The notes beneath the pieces were generated by a model. That model was not told where the DNA came from. It saw only the letters and a program-made list of their open reading frames with translations, and searched no databases. Positions 43,863 through 53,056 of a stretch of DNA of 64,000 nucleotides are shown piece after piece (the stretch's first letter is position 1; every line of letters starts with the position of its first letter). Origin of the DNA: Variovorax sp. J22P240 (GTDB lineage Bacteria; Pseudomonadota; Gammaproteobacteria; Burkholderiales; Burkholderiaceae_C); assembly GCF_030316855.1 (NCBI RefSeq), contig NZ_JASZYR010000007.1:1-64000 (forward strand), read 5' to 3'. Made by a program: the position numbers and the translations under genes.

Positions 43863-44720
43863 CTAGAACTGCTCCCTGGGGACGCCGGTAACGGTCACAG
43901 GTGACGGATCGCGCGCCGCCCGCTTGAAGATCGACGGCGAAACGCCAGTGTGCTCCTTGAAAAAGCGCGAAAAATTGCCTGGCGCTGAAAAACCGAGATC
44001 CATGGCGACCTCGGTCAGTGCGCCGCCTTCGGCAACGCGGCGCATGGCTTCCTCGACCCGCACGCCGCTCCAGAACACCTGAGGCGTCGTGTTGAGTTGG
44101 TCGCGAAAAAGAGCGAAGAAGTGCGCGCGCGACAACCCGACCTTCGCCGCGATCTCATCGATCGTCGTGATTTCGGAAACGTGTTCACGCATGTGGGCAA
44201 TGGCGCTGCGCAGACGATGGTCAAGCATCACGCCCACGGAACTCGCAGGCGATTCGGCGCCGCCGGTGGTCGAAGCCGCAATGGCCGCCTCCAGAAGCCG
44301 CTCCACTTCGTCGTCGATGGCCGGGCGCGACTTGTCGGCGGAGATGATCAGGTCGAGCACCCGCCAGCACGAGCGGCGCATTGCGGAGTTGATGGGAACG
44401 CGCGGGGAGGGAAATCGGAAGTTGCGTCCCGTTGCGTTGCCCAGGGCGTCCAGCCACTGCTTGGAAATCATGAAGACGAGGAAGAGGCAGGAGCCGCTGC
44501 CCTCCATCACCATGTCGTGCGCCTCGAAGGCGTTGACGCCGAGTGCGACGTTCTCGCCGTAGGGCACGACCTCAGCGCCGACGTTGGCGACTGCACGACT
44601 GCCGCCGAGCCACATCGCCAGTTGCGATTCAGAATGGGCGTGCGACACCAGGTTGGCTCGGGATTCGAGAACGATCGCCGTGCCAAAAGCTCCCTCGTGC
44701 AGCGCGTACGCCTCCGCCAT
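43863..44720 (-). CDS. AraC-family regulator of the hydrolase operon
   Basis: A 285-residue regulator. The N-terminal cupin-like region (about 1-110, SHAHSESQLAMWLGGSRAVA ... VVPYGENVALGVNAFEAHDM) is the sensor. The C-terminal AraC domain has two helix-turn-helix units: ITTIDEIAAKVGLSRAHFFALF and ALTEVAMDLGFSAPGNFSRFFKEHTG. GGAGGAG lies 7 bases before the ATG. It is divergent from the FAH-amidohydrolase operon across 224 bp, which suggests it controls that operon. Confidence 0.9.
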   Translation of the reverse strand: MAEAYALHEGAFGTAIVLESRANLVSHAHSESQLAMWLGGSRAVANVGAEVVPYGENVALGVNAFEAHDMVMEGSGSCLFLVFMISKQWLDALGNATGRNFRFPSPRVPINSAMRRSCWRVLDLIISADKSRPAIDDEVERLLEAAIAASTTGGAESPASSVGVMLDHRLRSAIAHMREHVSEITTIDEIAAKVGLSRAHFFALFRDQLNTTPQVFWSGVRVEEAMRRVAEGGALTEVAMDLGFSAPGNFSRFFKEHTGVSPSIFKRAARDPSPVTVTGVPREQF

Positions 44721-44944
44721 TTTTCAGCTCCTCCAACGTGGGTTGACGGTGCAATTGTTCGCCTTGCCGAGCCCTGATTTGACGGCCACCCGGGTAAGTA
44801 CCTAGCACTGCACCGGACTCCCTGATACGTCGTCGGATTCGTCGATAAGCGCCAAAAGAGCTGCGTTTTTAAAGTTGCTCCATCCCCGCGGTGCCTTGAT
44901 CGGAACCGCAAAACTGCAGAGAGAAATCACAGGAGCAAACTGAA

Positions 44945-45814
44945 ATGCGCATCGCAACTTACATCGCCGACGGCACCCGCCGCGTGGGACTTGTTTCCGA
45001 CGACGGCCTGACCATCCAACCGCTCGACCTGACGCCGCAGCAAGCGGCCGTGGGTGCCCTGAGCATCATCGAATCCATGGCCCAAGGCGGAGCGGCGCCA
45101 GTCGCGATCGGTGCAGCCGTCAAGGTGGCGGATGTCGCGCTGGACGCGCCGCTGCCCAAGCCCCGGCGCAACCTTTGGTGTGTCGGCCGCAACTACCACG
45201 CTCACGCCAAGGAACTCTCGGCCTCCGTCTTCAAGGATAGCGGCGCCAAGACCGACGAATGGCCCATCGTCTTCACCAAGGTGCCCGAGTGCGTGGTCGG
45301 CCCGCACGACGACGTGCTGGTTCCCAGCGAGATCTCGACACAGATCGACTACGAAGCCGAACTCGCCGTCGTCATCGGAAAGGGCGGCAAGAACATCACC
45401 CGCGCTGCGGCCATGGACCACGTGTTCGGCTACACGGTCCTCAACGACGTGACGGCGCGCGACGTGCAGATTCGGCACGGCCAGTGGGACATGGGCAAGT
45501 CCTTCGACACCTTCTGCCCGATGGGCCCGTGGATCGTGACGGCCGACGAGTTCGACGGCACGAAGACGCGCGTGCGCTGCTGGGTCAACGGCGAGCTGCG
45601 GCAGGACGGCCCGACCGAGAACATGATCTTCGACATCCCGACGCTGATCGAGACAATTTCGCGCGGCATCACGCTGTATCCGGGCGATGTCATCGCCACG
45701 GGAACGCCGGCCGGGGTGGGCATGGGCATGTCGCCGCCGCGGTACCTGAAGGCGGGCGACGTAGTGCGCGTTGAGATTGATCGCCTGGGTGCGATCGAGA
45801 ACAAGTTCGTCTGA
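44945..45814 (+). CDS. Fumarylacetoacetate hydrolase (FAH) family enzyme
   Basis: A 289-residue FAH-superfamily protein. An N-terminal small domain (1-70) is followed by the catalytic fold with LWCVGRNYHAHAKEL, QIDYEAELAVVIGKGGKNI (acidic metal ligands), YTVLNDVTARDVQIRHGQWDMGKSFDTFCPMGPW, and IATGTPAGVGMGMSPPRYLKAGD. Relatives hydrolyse C-C bonds of acylpyruvates or decarboxylate dienoates in aromatic breakdown. AGGAG precedes the ATG. First gene of a three-gene operon; the next gene starts 11 bp after its stop. Confidence 0.92.
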   Translation: MRIATYIADGTRRVGLVSDDGLTIQPLDLTPQQAAVGALSIIESMAQGGAAPVAIGAAVKVADVALDAPLPKPRRNLWCVGRNYHAHAKELSASVFKDSGAKTDEWPIVFTKVPECVVGPHDDVLVPSEISTQIDYEAELAVVIGKGGKNITRAAAMDHVFGYTVLNDVTARDVQIRHGQWDMGKSFDTFCPMGPWIVTADEFDGTKTRVRCWVNGELRQDGPTENMIFDIPTLIETISRGITLYPGDVIATGTPAGVGMGMSPPRYLKAGDVVRVEIDRLGAIENKFV

Positions 45815-45825
45815 AGCGCAACGCG

Positions 45826-46608
45826 ATGACGACTCAAATCATCAACGGACTGGCCGTCGAGATCGACGGCAACGGCGAGGCGCTGCTGTGCATTCACGGA
45901 CTCGGCGGTTCGTCGAACACCTGGACGCCATTGCTGGCTGCTTTGTCGGACTTCAAGGTGATCCGCCCGGATCTCCCCGGAAGCGCACGTTCGCCGCTGC
46001 TCGCGGAGCCGCTGACGATCGAAGGCTATACCGCTTCACTCGAAGTCCTGCTCGCCGACTTGGGCGTCGAATCGGTACACGTGCTGGCGCACTCACTCGG
46101 CACCGTCGTTGCGCAGCATCTCGCCGTGCGCAACCCCGGCAAGATCAAGTCGCTGGCCCTGTTCGGCCCGCTGGTCGCACCACCCGAAGCGGCTCGGCCG
46201 AACATCGTGGCGCGTGCGGCGGCCGCGCGTGGCGGTGCGGCGGCCATGCAGGAGATTGCCGACGCCATCGTCAAGGGCGCCACCAGCCCGGAGACGAAGG
46301 CCGAGCAACCCGCCGTACTGGCACTCGTTCGCGAAAGCGTGATGCGCCAATCGCCCGAAGGCTATGCGCAAAGCTGCGAGGCACTGGCCAAGGCACAGTC
46401 GGCCGAGATCGAGCGCATCGGCGTGCCGACCCTGCTCGTGACAGGCGACCAGGACGGCGTTGCTCCGCCCGCCAACGTGGCCGCCATGGCGGCGCGCATC
46501 ACCGGATCGCGGCAAGTGGTCTTCGATGGCTGCGGCCACTGGACGACCTTCGAGAAGCCGCAACGCTGCATGCAGGAATTTGAGCAGTTCTACGCATCGC
46601 TGCGCTGA
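45826..46608 (+). CDS. Alpha/beta hydrolase (enol-lactonase-like)
   Basis: A 260-residue alpha/beta hydrolase resembling 3-oxoadipate enol-lactonases and C-C hydrolases. Oxyanion HGLGGSSNTW, nucleophile elbow LAHSLGTVVAQHLA (Ser near 88), acid in VTGDQDGVAPPANVAAMA, His in CGHWTTFEKP. It is located between an FAH-family enzyme and an amidohydrolase in one operon, so it probably acts on a ring-opened or lactone intermediate. Substrate unknown. Confidence 0.9.
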   Translation: MTTQIINGLAVEIDGNGEALLCIHGLGGSSNTWTPLLAALSDFKVIRPDLPGSARSPLLAEPLTIEGYTASLEVLLADLGVESVHVLAHSLGTVVAQHLAVRNPGKIKSLALFGPLVAPPEAARPNIVARAAAARGGAAAMQEIADAIVKGATSPETKAEQPAVLALVRESVMRQSPEGYAQSCEALAKAQSAEIERIGVPTLLVTGDQDGVAPPANVAAMAARITGSRQVVFDGCGHWTTFEKPQRCMQEFEQFYASLR

Positions 46609-46671
46609 TCTCTTTTTCTCCGCTTCTTTCATCAACCCATTTCCGGCACCACGGGCCGGAGGAGACAAGCC

Positions 46672-48012
46672 ATGACCCGCATCGCATTCACCAACGTCCG
46701 CATCTTCGACGGCACGGGCGGAGACACCTACACCGGCGACGTGCTCGTCGAAGGCAAGCGCATCGTCGAGGTGGCCCGCGCGCCCAATCGCGTGAGCACC
46801 GACGACGCCCGCGTCATCGACGGCAAAGGCCGCTTTCTCATGCCCGGCATGACCGAGGCCCACACGCATTTCTCGTGGAACGACCAGCCCAGCCTGGCGG
46901 CTATTCAGTTCATGCCGCCGGAAGAGCACATTCTTTGGTGCGTACGGGTGGCCAAGCGCTACCTTGACATGGGCTGGACGTCCGCGATCGGCGCGGCTGC
47001 TGCCAAGCCGCGCTTGGACGTTGTGCTTCGCAACGCAGTTGAGGCGGGCGAGTTTCCGGGCCCGCGCTACCTCGCCGGCAGCCAGGAGATCACAACGATC
47101 GGGGCATTGGGTGACAACACGCTGCCTCACATGGACTTCGAGGAATTGAGCTTCGGAAGCGTATGCAGCGGGCCGGAGGAGATTCGTCGCTCTGCGCGTA
47201 AGTTCATCAAGTACGGCGTCGACCACCTCAAGATCAACTTGTCCGGTGAGTACATCGCCGGCCTGCCGGCCGAGATGTCGCCATTCTCGGAGGAAGAAGT
47301 GGCAATGCTTTCGCAGGAAGCCAAGCGCTACGGCAAGCGCATGGCCGCTCACGCGCGGTCGAGCGAATCGGTCAAGCAGTGCGTCCGCCACGGCATCGAG
47401 ATGGTCTATCACGCGAGTTTTGCGGACGAGGAAGCTCTGGACATGCTCGAGGCGGCCAAGGACAAGCACTTTGTCGCACCTGGCATCGGCTGGCTCATCC
47501 GCACCACCTTCCACGCCGCCGAGTACGGCATCACCGAGGCTGTCGCGACGCAGATGGGCTACAAGCGCGAACTGGAGATCGCCTCGGCATCGCTGCGCAA
47601 GATGCATAAGCGCGGCATCCGCATCCTGCCTGGGGGCGACTATGGTTTTGCGTGGATGCCCCATGGCACCAATGCCAACGACCTTCAATACTTCGTCGAT
47701 TACATCGGCATGACGCCCAAGGAGGCACTACTGGCGGCGACGAAGCTGGGCGGCCAGATCATGCTGCGCCCAGACGAACTGGGCCAGTTGAAGGCGGGCT
47801 ACCTGGCGGACATCGTGCTGGTGGATGGCGATCCGCTGGAGGACCTTTCGCTCCTGACCGATCCGGCGAAGATCCAGCTCGTGATGAAGGACGGCGTGAT
47901 CTACAAGGATTGCGCGACCCCCGTGCCTGCGGAGGCTGCGCTGCATCTGGAAGGGGCCGACTTCCCGCTTCGTGAGGAAGGCGTCAAGGAGGCGCTTGCT
48001 GAAATGCATTGA
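46672..48012 (+). CDS. Metal-dependent amidohydrolase (imidazolonepropionase-like)
   Basis: A 446-residue TIM-barrel amidohydrolase. Metal ligands: the HxH motif in TEAHTHFSW, a Lys in KYGVDHLKINLSG (probable carboxylated Lys), His in MAAHARSS, His in MVYHASFADEEALDM, and Asp in PGGDYGFAW. C-terminal LGGQIMLRPDELGQLKAGYLADIVLVDGDP is the second part of the composite beta-domain. Relatives hydrolyse dipeptides or amide-linked compounds such as some mycotoxins. GGAGGAG precedes the ATG. Last gene of the operon, 63 bp after the hydrolase. Confidence 0.92.
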   Translation: MTRIAFTNVRIFDGTGGDTYTGDVLVEGKRIVEVARAPNRVSTDDARVIDGKGRFLMPGMTEAHTHFSWNDQPSLAAIQFMPPEEHILWCVRVAKRYLDMGWTSAIGAAAAKPRLDVVLRNAVEAGEFPGPRYLAGSQEITTIGALGDNTLPHMDFEELSFGSVCSGPEEIRRSARKFIKYGVDHLKINLSGEYIAGLPAEMSPFSEEEVAMLSQEAKRYGKRMAAHARSSESVKQCVRHGIEMVYHASFADEEALDMLEAAKDKHFVAPGIGWLIRTTFHAAEYGITEAVATQMGYKRELEIASASLRKMHKRGIRILPGGDYGFAWMPHGTNANDLQYFVDYIGMTPKEALLAATKLGGQIMLRPDELGQLKAGYLADIVLVDGDPLEDLSLLTDPAKIQLVMKDGVIYKDCATPVPAEAALHLEGADFPLREEGVKEALAEMH

Positions 48013-48736
48013 GTGAGAGACGAGCGAACGGGGCGGCGGCAACGCCCCCTCAAGCGGCGACTTTCAACCTCGCTCCCCAAACGTCGGTTTTGCAGTTGCA
48101 AGCAGACATCAGCCTCGAGTAACAACTCGGCTCGCCGGCCCACGGCGTGACGCCCTTTGGCTCGCAGGGGAGTTACGTAGCGGATCGCCGCGCGGTGGCG
48201 GTGGCGGCGGGCCGCCGAAGCGCAGCGCTCAACGACCGAGGCGTTTAGAAACTTCGACGCCGCAAGCTCTCACCGCTTTCGCCTGACAAAATCGCGTTGA
48301 ACTGGACGGTCTCGACGGCTCGTCGCGAGCGACTGTGGGCGGAGCCGTCCCCCCCGACCGGGTTCATCTGCGTCTGGTTCGACAGCGTCGCAAAGGCCCA
48401 TGAGGCTTTCGAACCTTCGTCTGTGCTGCGCCGCGTCATTGAGACGCACACAAGTGACGGCGTCGCTTATCTCAGCGACCAACTTCACATCAGGTAGTTC
48501 CGCAACCCACGCGTTCAACTGCGTCGGCGCGGATGTGAAGGCCGGCCGCGGCAATGCCCATGGCCCGACGTGAACTTCGCTTTGCTTCGGTCGCAAGCGG
48601 ACGGTCGGCCGCGCCCCGCGAAGGGCCGCTGATGGCCGCGAGTACCATTTCGCGGCCGCGCTCGGTAGCTGACCTTCGCATGTTCGCGCTGTTGGCCAAG
48701 GGCTGCTATTGGCGAGTTTGGCGAACAGGCAGTCCC
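48013..48736. other. Gene-poor scar region
   Basis: No gene is recognised in this 724-bp stretch. The long minus-strand frame across 48270-49139 is Arg/Ala-rich and runs through the terminal repeats of the next element, so I consider it non-coding. The sequence around 48490-48720 (GCTTCGGTCGCAAGCGGACG, AAGGGCCGCTGATGGCCGCG) looks like a multicopy intergenic repeat, but no second copy is in this window. Confidence 0.4.
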
Positions 48737-48964
48737 GGCCAATTCTGTTGAAAAACTCGATTTTGGCGTGGCGACCCACTCGATTTCTACGTATGGGGCA
48801 TCGAAGGTGCGCTCGACCTACCGCGCGACCCACCGCAGCACGAAACTCGCCTGAGTGCCTCAACGCAGCTCTGATGAGCATCGATGCAAGTCGTGCGCTC
48901 TGTGGCTGACGTTTGGGCGTCGGCAAGCTTTGTCGCCCAGTCGAGTTTTTCAACAGAATTGGCC
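48737..48964. mobile_element. MITE-like element, 228 bp, 24-bp terminal inverted repeats
   Basis: The 24 bases at 48737-48760 (begin GGCCAATTCTGTTGAAAAAC) are perfectly inverted at 48941-48964. The interior has no gene. Perfect long terminal inverted repeats around a short non-coding core are the hallmark of a miniature inverted-repeat element mobilised by a transposase encoded elsewhere. I saw no clear target-site duplication in the flanks. Inner sequence next to each repeat is weakly similar too (TTTTGGCGTGG against CTGGGCGAC). Confidence 0.75.
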
Positions 48965-49231
48965 ACAACCCGACGTTCGCTGACCTGGTCCAGTTCGCTC
49001 CGAAGCCGACCTTCGCGGCGCGCATCGGACAACCTCTGAAGTCCGGTTGAGGCCCGCCTTGAAGTGCATGCACCCAAACTGCCCTCCGTGGACAATCGGG
49101 CAAGCACCGTGCAGTTAGAAAAGCGGTTCGTGCTTTCACGGCAGGCGGTATTCGAATGGACTCGAATCAAGTCGATGTTGCTCATTCATGCGCAAGTAGG
49201 CCGCTATCTTCCGAGCCTCCGTGCTCATTGC

Positions 49232-49422
49232 TGCCGCATGCGCTGGAAGGCCTTCGACGGCGCGCTCAACTTCGACATCCTGATCGATTTCCTGCACCGC
49301 CTCATCAAGGACGCGGGCCGCGAGGTCTATCTGATCCTGGACAACCTGGAGTGCACCACAGCAAGCCCGTGAAGGCGTGGCTGTGCGAGCACAAGCACGA
49401 GCTCGAAATCTTCTACCTTTAG
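49232..49422 (+). pseudogene. IS630-family transposase remnant
   Basis: The frame MRWKAFDGALNFDILIDFLH followed by RLIKDAGREVYLILDNLE carries the second catalytic Asp region of IS630 DDE transposases. After a frameshift near 49355 it continues in another frame as HHSKPVKAWLCEHKHELEIF before a stop. The rest of the transposase (N-terminal helix-turn-helix, first Asp and last Glu region) is missing. Confidence 0.75.
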
Positions 49423-49451
49423 AAGGCCCAGACCTCCGGTGGCGTCACCCA

Positions 49452-49883
49452 TCAGCGGCTTCCAAGCGATGGGACCTTAAGCACCTGCGGATTCGCGTCG
49501 CGAAGGGTCCAAGTCGGCTGGTAGCGCGTTTCGTCCAACGTCAGCGCCAGCTTTCGTTGAGGCGGATAGCTTGTCAGCGTCATCGAACCCACTACCAGGT
49601 CGTCCGCTCGGTACCAGGTTCGCAGCCAAACCGGTGCGAAGTCGGCGCTTGAACTTGACAAGCCCGCGACAACGCCTTGAATGCGCTCAAAGTGATTGGC
49701 GTTCGATCGCCGCAGCGATTCCATGGCGCCTGGCGTGTCCAGATCGATGACTGGGCCGGCAAAGGCCGAACCTTCCAACCCGTCTCCTGCGGGCCGGATT
49801 GGCGCCTGCGATGAGGTCTTATTCCCGCTGCCAACGGGCGCTCGTTGCCCGATACCATCATGTCGACGCACTTTCTCCCTCAC
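49452..49883 (-). CDS. Hypothetical protein, possibly 5'-altered
   Basis: A 143-residue frame whose last 110 residues look protein-like (LEGSAFAGPVIDLDTPGAME ... FERIQGVVAGLSSSSADFAP ... TWYRADDLVVGSMTLTSYPP). The start at 49883 overlaps the divergent membrane-protein gene, and the first 30 residues (MREKVRRHDGIGQRAPVGSG) look unnatural. The original N-terminus, perhaps a lipoprotein signal, may have been lost by a frameshift. Function unknown. Confidence 0.45.
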   Translation of the reverse strand: MREKVRRHDGIGQRAPVGSGNKTSSQAPIRPAGDGLEGSAFAGPVIDLDTPGAMESLRRSNANHFERIQGVVAGLSSSSADFAPVWLRTWYRADDLVVGSMTLTSYPPQRKLALTLDETRYQPTWTLRDANPQVLKVPSLGSR

Positions 49884-50258
49884 AGCACTTCAATTCGACG
49901 AATGCGTACCGCCGTCTACTACTCTCTGATGCTCTTGCTCGGATTTGCCTGGTACAAGTTCGGGCAGAGCCTGCTCCGGAAGGGGTATCGCGACGAGAAC
50001 GGCGAACTCACCCAAGGAATTGTGGGTCCGGTGGGATTCCTCGTCTCCGCCGTCGTAGCGTGCGGCCTCCTATTTGCCTTGTTGCGCGCGCTGCTCTGGG
50101 GTGAGGTGTCCTGTTTGGGCAGGGGCTGCAAGATGCAGATTTACACCCTGGCGGCGCATGCCGGCGAGTACTGGGCCAACGTGTTTTACATTGCGTGGAT
50201 GGTGCTCGGCCTTGGCTATGCGATGTATGTGACTTTCAAGATTTGGTTCCGTGCATAG
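49860..50258 (+). CDS. Small inner-membrane protein, unknown
   Basis: A protein of 132 residues from the ATG at 49860 (118 from the ATG at 49902, 137 from a TTG at 49845). Three hydrophobic helices are visible: YYSLMLLLGFAWYKFG, VGFLVSAVVACGLLFALLRALLWG and YWANVFYIAWMVLGLGYAMYV. A pair of Cys (VSCLGRGCKM) lies between helices 2 and 3. No family is recognised and no start has a strong ribosome binding site. The regular hydrophobic pattern makes it likely real. Confidence 0.6.
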   Translation: MSTHFLPHSTSIRRMRTAVYYSLMLLLGFAWYKFGQSLLRKGYRDENGELTQGIVGPVGFLVSAVVACGLLFALLRALLWGEVSCLGRGCKMQIYTLAAHAGEYWANVFYIAWMVLGLGYAMYVTFKIWFRA

Positions 50259-50475
50259 CGGTGCCGAAGAGCAGCGCGTGCAGCGCCAGCTGCAGAACTT
50301 ATCTTCCTTCCCAGGGGTCTTACGATGAGGAAATCGATCGTCCGCCCCTTACCGAGACTCCCCGACCGTGTTACGTTCGGTAGCGAACACCGCGAAATGT
50401 GGTGGACTGCCAGGTTTCGTGAACACTAGTTTTGCGCCCCAGCTCGGACCGGGGCAGCCAGCGTAGGAGGACCAC

Positions 50476-51600
50476 ATGCATCGATTCCTATTCAACAACC
50501 GTGAAGAGTTGATTGCGCGGTGCAAGGAGAAGGTCGCGCAGCGACCCAGGCGGGCAGCGACAGCAGAGCAGCTTGCCAACGGCGTTCCGATCTTCCTGGA
50601 TCAGTTGATGAGAACGCTGGAAGCGCAGGAGAACGGCGAAATTGACAAGAGCTTCAGGATCTCCGGTGCCGCTGGTGGTGATTCCGCGTTGTCCGAAATG
50701 GGCCTGAGCGCCGCTGCGCATGGAAAGGAGCTTTTGGGGCTTGGCTATACCGTCGACCAGGTGGTGCACGACTACGGCGACCTTTGCCAAGCCATTACAG
50801 ACCTTGCGGTCGAGCGCGATGCCCCATTCTCCGTTGATGAATTCCGCACCTTGAATCGTTGTCTCGACAACGCCATTGCCGATGCGGTTACCGAGTTCGG
50901 CGTCTGGCGTGACGCGAGCGTCGCTTTGCAGCAGTCCTCTGATGAGAACGAGCGTCTCGGCGTGCTGGTTCACGAGTTCCGAAATTACCTGCACACCGCA
51001 ACGCTTGCGTTTGCGGCACTGGAATCGGGGAAAGTTCCAATCGGTGGTGCGACCGGCGCCGTCTTGAAAAGGAGCCTGGCTTCTCTGGCCGCCTTGCTCG
51101 ACATGTCGCTATCGCAGGTCAGAGGCGCAGCTGCAACGCCGCACGCGGAGGCTTTTTCGCTCGCATCGTTTGTGGCGGACGCCAAGAATGCCGCTTCGCT
51201 CGACGCGAGCGCCAAGCATTGCACTTTTACGGTCCTAGATGTCGACGACACGTTGGGCATTTCTGGGGATCGGGAGCTTCTCTTAGCGGCTTTGGTGAAC
51301 CTGCTCCAGAACGCATTCAAATTCACCCACCCTGGCTCGGAAGTGACGCTGAGCGCTTACGCCAAGGGGGATCATGTTCTGGTCGATGTAAGGGACAACT
51401 GCGGAGGGCTTCCACCAGGAGCTACCGCGAACATCTTTCGGCCCTTCAAGCAGGTCGGTGACGACAAGAGCGGGTTGGGGCTTGGTCTTTCCATCGCACG
51501 GCGCAATGTCGAGGCGGATGCGGGTCTTTTGACCGTGCGGGACGTGCCTGGCACGGGATGCGTGTTCACCATCAAGCTTCCGCGCAGGACGCTTCCATAG
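50476..51600 (+). CDS. Soluble sensor histidine kinase
   Basis: A 374-residue kinase. The N-terminal helical domain (about 1-125, FLFNNREELIARCKEKVAQR ... LGYTVDQVVHDYGDLCQAIT) resembles the RsbRD/globin-like sensor region of stress regulators. The dimerisation/phospho-acceptor segment is GVLVHEFRNYLHTATLAF (His near 159). The ATPase domain has ALVNLLQNAFKFTHPGSEV (N box), DNCGGLPPG (G1) and SGLGLGLSIARRNVEADAG (G2). No membrane segment is present. GTAGGAGG lies upstream of the ATG. No response regulator gene is adjacent; mobile-element remnants flank it on both sides. Confidence 0.88.
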   Translation: MHRFLFNNREELIARCKEKVAQRPRRAATAEQLANGVPIFLDQLMRTLEAQENGEIDKSFRISGAAGGDSALSEMGLSAAAHGKELLGLGYTVDQVVHDYGDLCQAITDLAVERDAPFSVDEFRTLNRCLDNAIADAVTEFGVWRDASVALQQSSDENERLGVLVHEFRNYLHTATLAFAALESGKVPIGGATGAVLKRSLASLAALLDMSLSQVRGAAATPHAEAFSLASFVADAKNAASLDASAKHCTFTVLDVDDTLGISGDRELLLAALVNLLQNAFKFTHPGSEVTLSAYAKGDHVLVDVRDNCGGLPPGATANIFRPFKQVGDDKSGLGLGLSIARRNVEADAGLLTVRDVPGTGCVFTIKLPRRTLP

Positions 51601-51830
51601 CAGTTGGGTCGCTCCATCGCTCCATTCAAAACGACAGGTTTGACTTGCACCAGGGCGATCGATCAGGCTCCGGTGTGGCCGATGAGTGCCTGCTCCGGAG
51701 CAAGGCGAACTTCAGCTTTGAGCCCTATCCTGTCCTCCACAACCGCCGTCGTGCGGCTCCTAGGCAGATGCTATGAGGGCTGGAGGAAGCGTAGAACAGT
51801 AGTTCCAGTTCTCTTTCAAGGAGCATGGAA

Positions 51831-52341
51831 ATGACTACCACTCGGACAGCGCTACGGCGCCAGGAGATGGCCAAGCCCGATGCCTGTACATGAGCTTTGA
51901 ACTCGGCGACAAGCAGTGCAAGCTGAGTGTCGGCGACGGTCGCACTACGGTGAGTCGATTCAGGATCGCTGCGGGCGACCAGGTTGCAGTGACCGACTGC
52001 ATCGTGCGAGCCGGCATGCGATTCAAGACGCCCGCATGTGCTCACGTGCCCACGTGCTACGAGGCCGGCCGCGACGGCTGGTGGCTGCATCGCTGGCTTG
52101 GCCAACTGGGTGTAGACAACATCGTGGTTGACGCCGCGAGTATCGAGGTCAACCGGCGAGCCCGACGCGCCAAGACCGATCGACTCGACGCCGACAAGCT
52201 GTAGACGATGCTGGTGCGCCACCACCGCGGGGAGCGGGTATGGTCGGTGTTGCGCGAGCCCAGCAAGGGCGACGAGGACGAGCGCCGGGAGCATCGTGAA
52301 CTCGAACGGCTGATTCAGCAACTGAAGGTCGTCCAAGCTTG
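51831..52341 (+). pseudogene. IS110-family transposase remnant
   Basis: IS110-type sequence: MTTTRTALRRQEMAKPDACT, then a frameshift near 51885, MSFELGDKQCKLSVGDGRTT, YEAGRDGWWLHRWLGQLGVD, ASIEVNRRARRAKTDRLDAD, an in-frame TAG at 52202, then MLVRHHRGERVWSVLREPSK. It ends before the second (Ser-containing) catalytic half. The frameshift, stop and truncation make it inactive. Confidence 0.8.
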
Positions 52342-53056
52342 ATGCCCTGGCGTCGCATCACGTATTGAGCCTAAAAGAACATCATGATCGAAGTTCGAAG
52401 CGCCCGTGCGAACGCAGGGTCACGTCTCTGTCGTGACCGGTTCTGCAGATGGGGCGCCTCGCCAAGCGGGAACCTGCCAGCGCGCCTGGCGCGCATGCAG
52501 CATGAGGTGCCGGGTTCACGGACCCGCACGGATAGAAGCTCGTCCGGGCACGCACTCGGACTTCCATCGGTTCCCGACCTTCGATCGCTCAGTTTTGACA
52601 ATCGGCCGCCGTGAAGGGCCTTGACATTCCAGCGCTCATAGAAGCGGTTGCTGCCGGTCAGCACGCCTGCGCCAAACGTCGGGTCTCGGGCCAGGAGCCG
52701 TCGCCCGCGAGCGGCCGGGTATCGGCAGCCAGCAAGGCGGTTGCGACGTAGCTGTCCGGGAGTATCTATCGTTGCGCCGGATTCGAGCTGCTGGCAGAGT
52801 CGCCCCGATAGACGCCGCTTTCTGCATCAATTTAATGGCGCTGAGGTCCGGCCTGCCGGGCGGATTTTCTTTGCCGCACAAGGCCTTATCGTGAATTGCG
52901 CCGACTTGGTTAAGCAACAGTCGGCGGAGTTATGCGGCACGACGTGCTGGATAAACTGGTAGTTAGGCGACACAGGGTGAGCACCTCGCGAATTGGGCTC
53001 GTGCCCTTGGAGCCAGGCGGCGAGCGGCTCGTCGCGTATCTCGATCGGAGGACACC
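52342..53056. other. Gene-poor region after the IS110 remnant
   Basis: A 715-bp stretch without a recognised gene. Minus-strand frames contain a few protein-like phrases (GAGVLTGSNRFYERWNVKAL at about 52595-52655), but stops and frame changes interrupt them. It is perhaps another decayed gene. The right end carries the promoter and GGAGG ribosome binding site of the DHFR-like gene. Confidence 0.35.

Noticed and set aside
46093..47688. A 531-codon minus-strand frame antisense to the hydrolase and amidohydrolase genes
   Set aside because: No protein motif, and the sense-strand genes show complete catalytic sites.
48270..49139. A 289-codon minus-strand frame after the amidohydrolase
   Set aside because: It runs straight through both terminal repeats of the MITE-like element and has unnatural composition.
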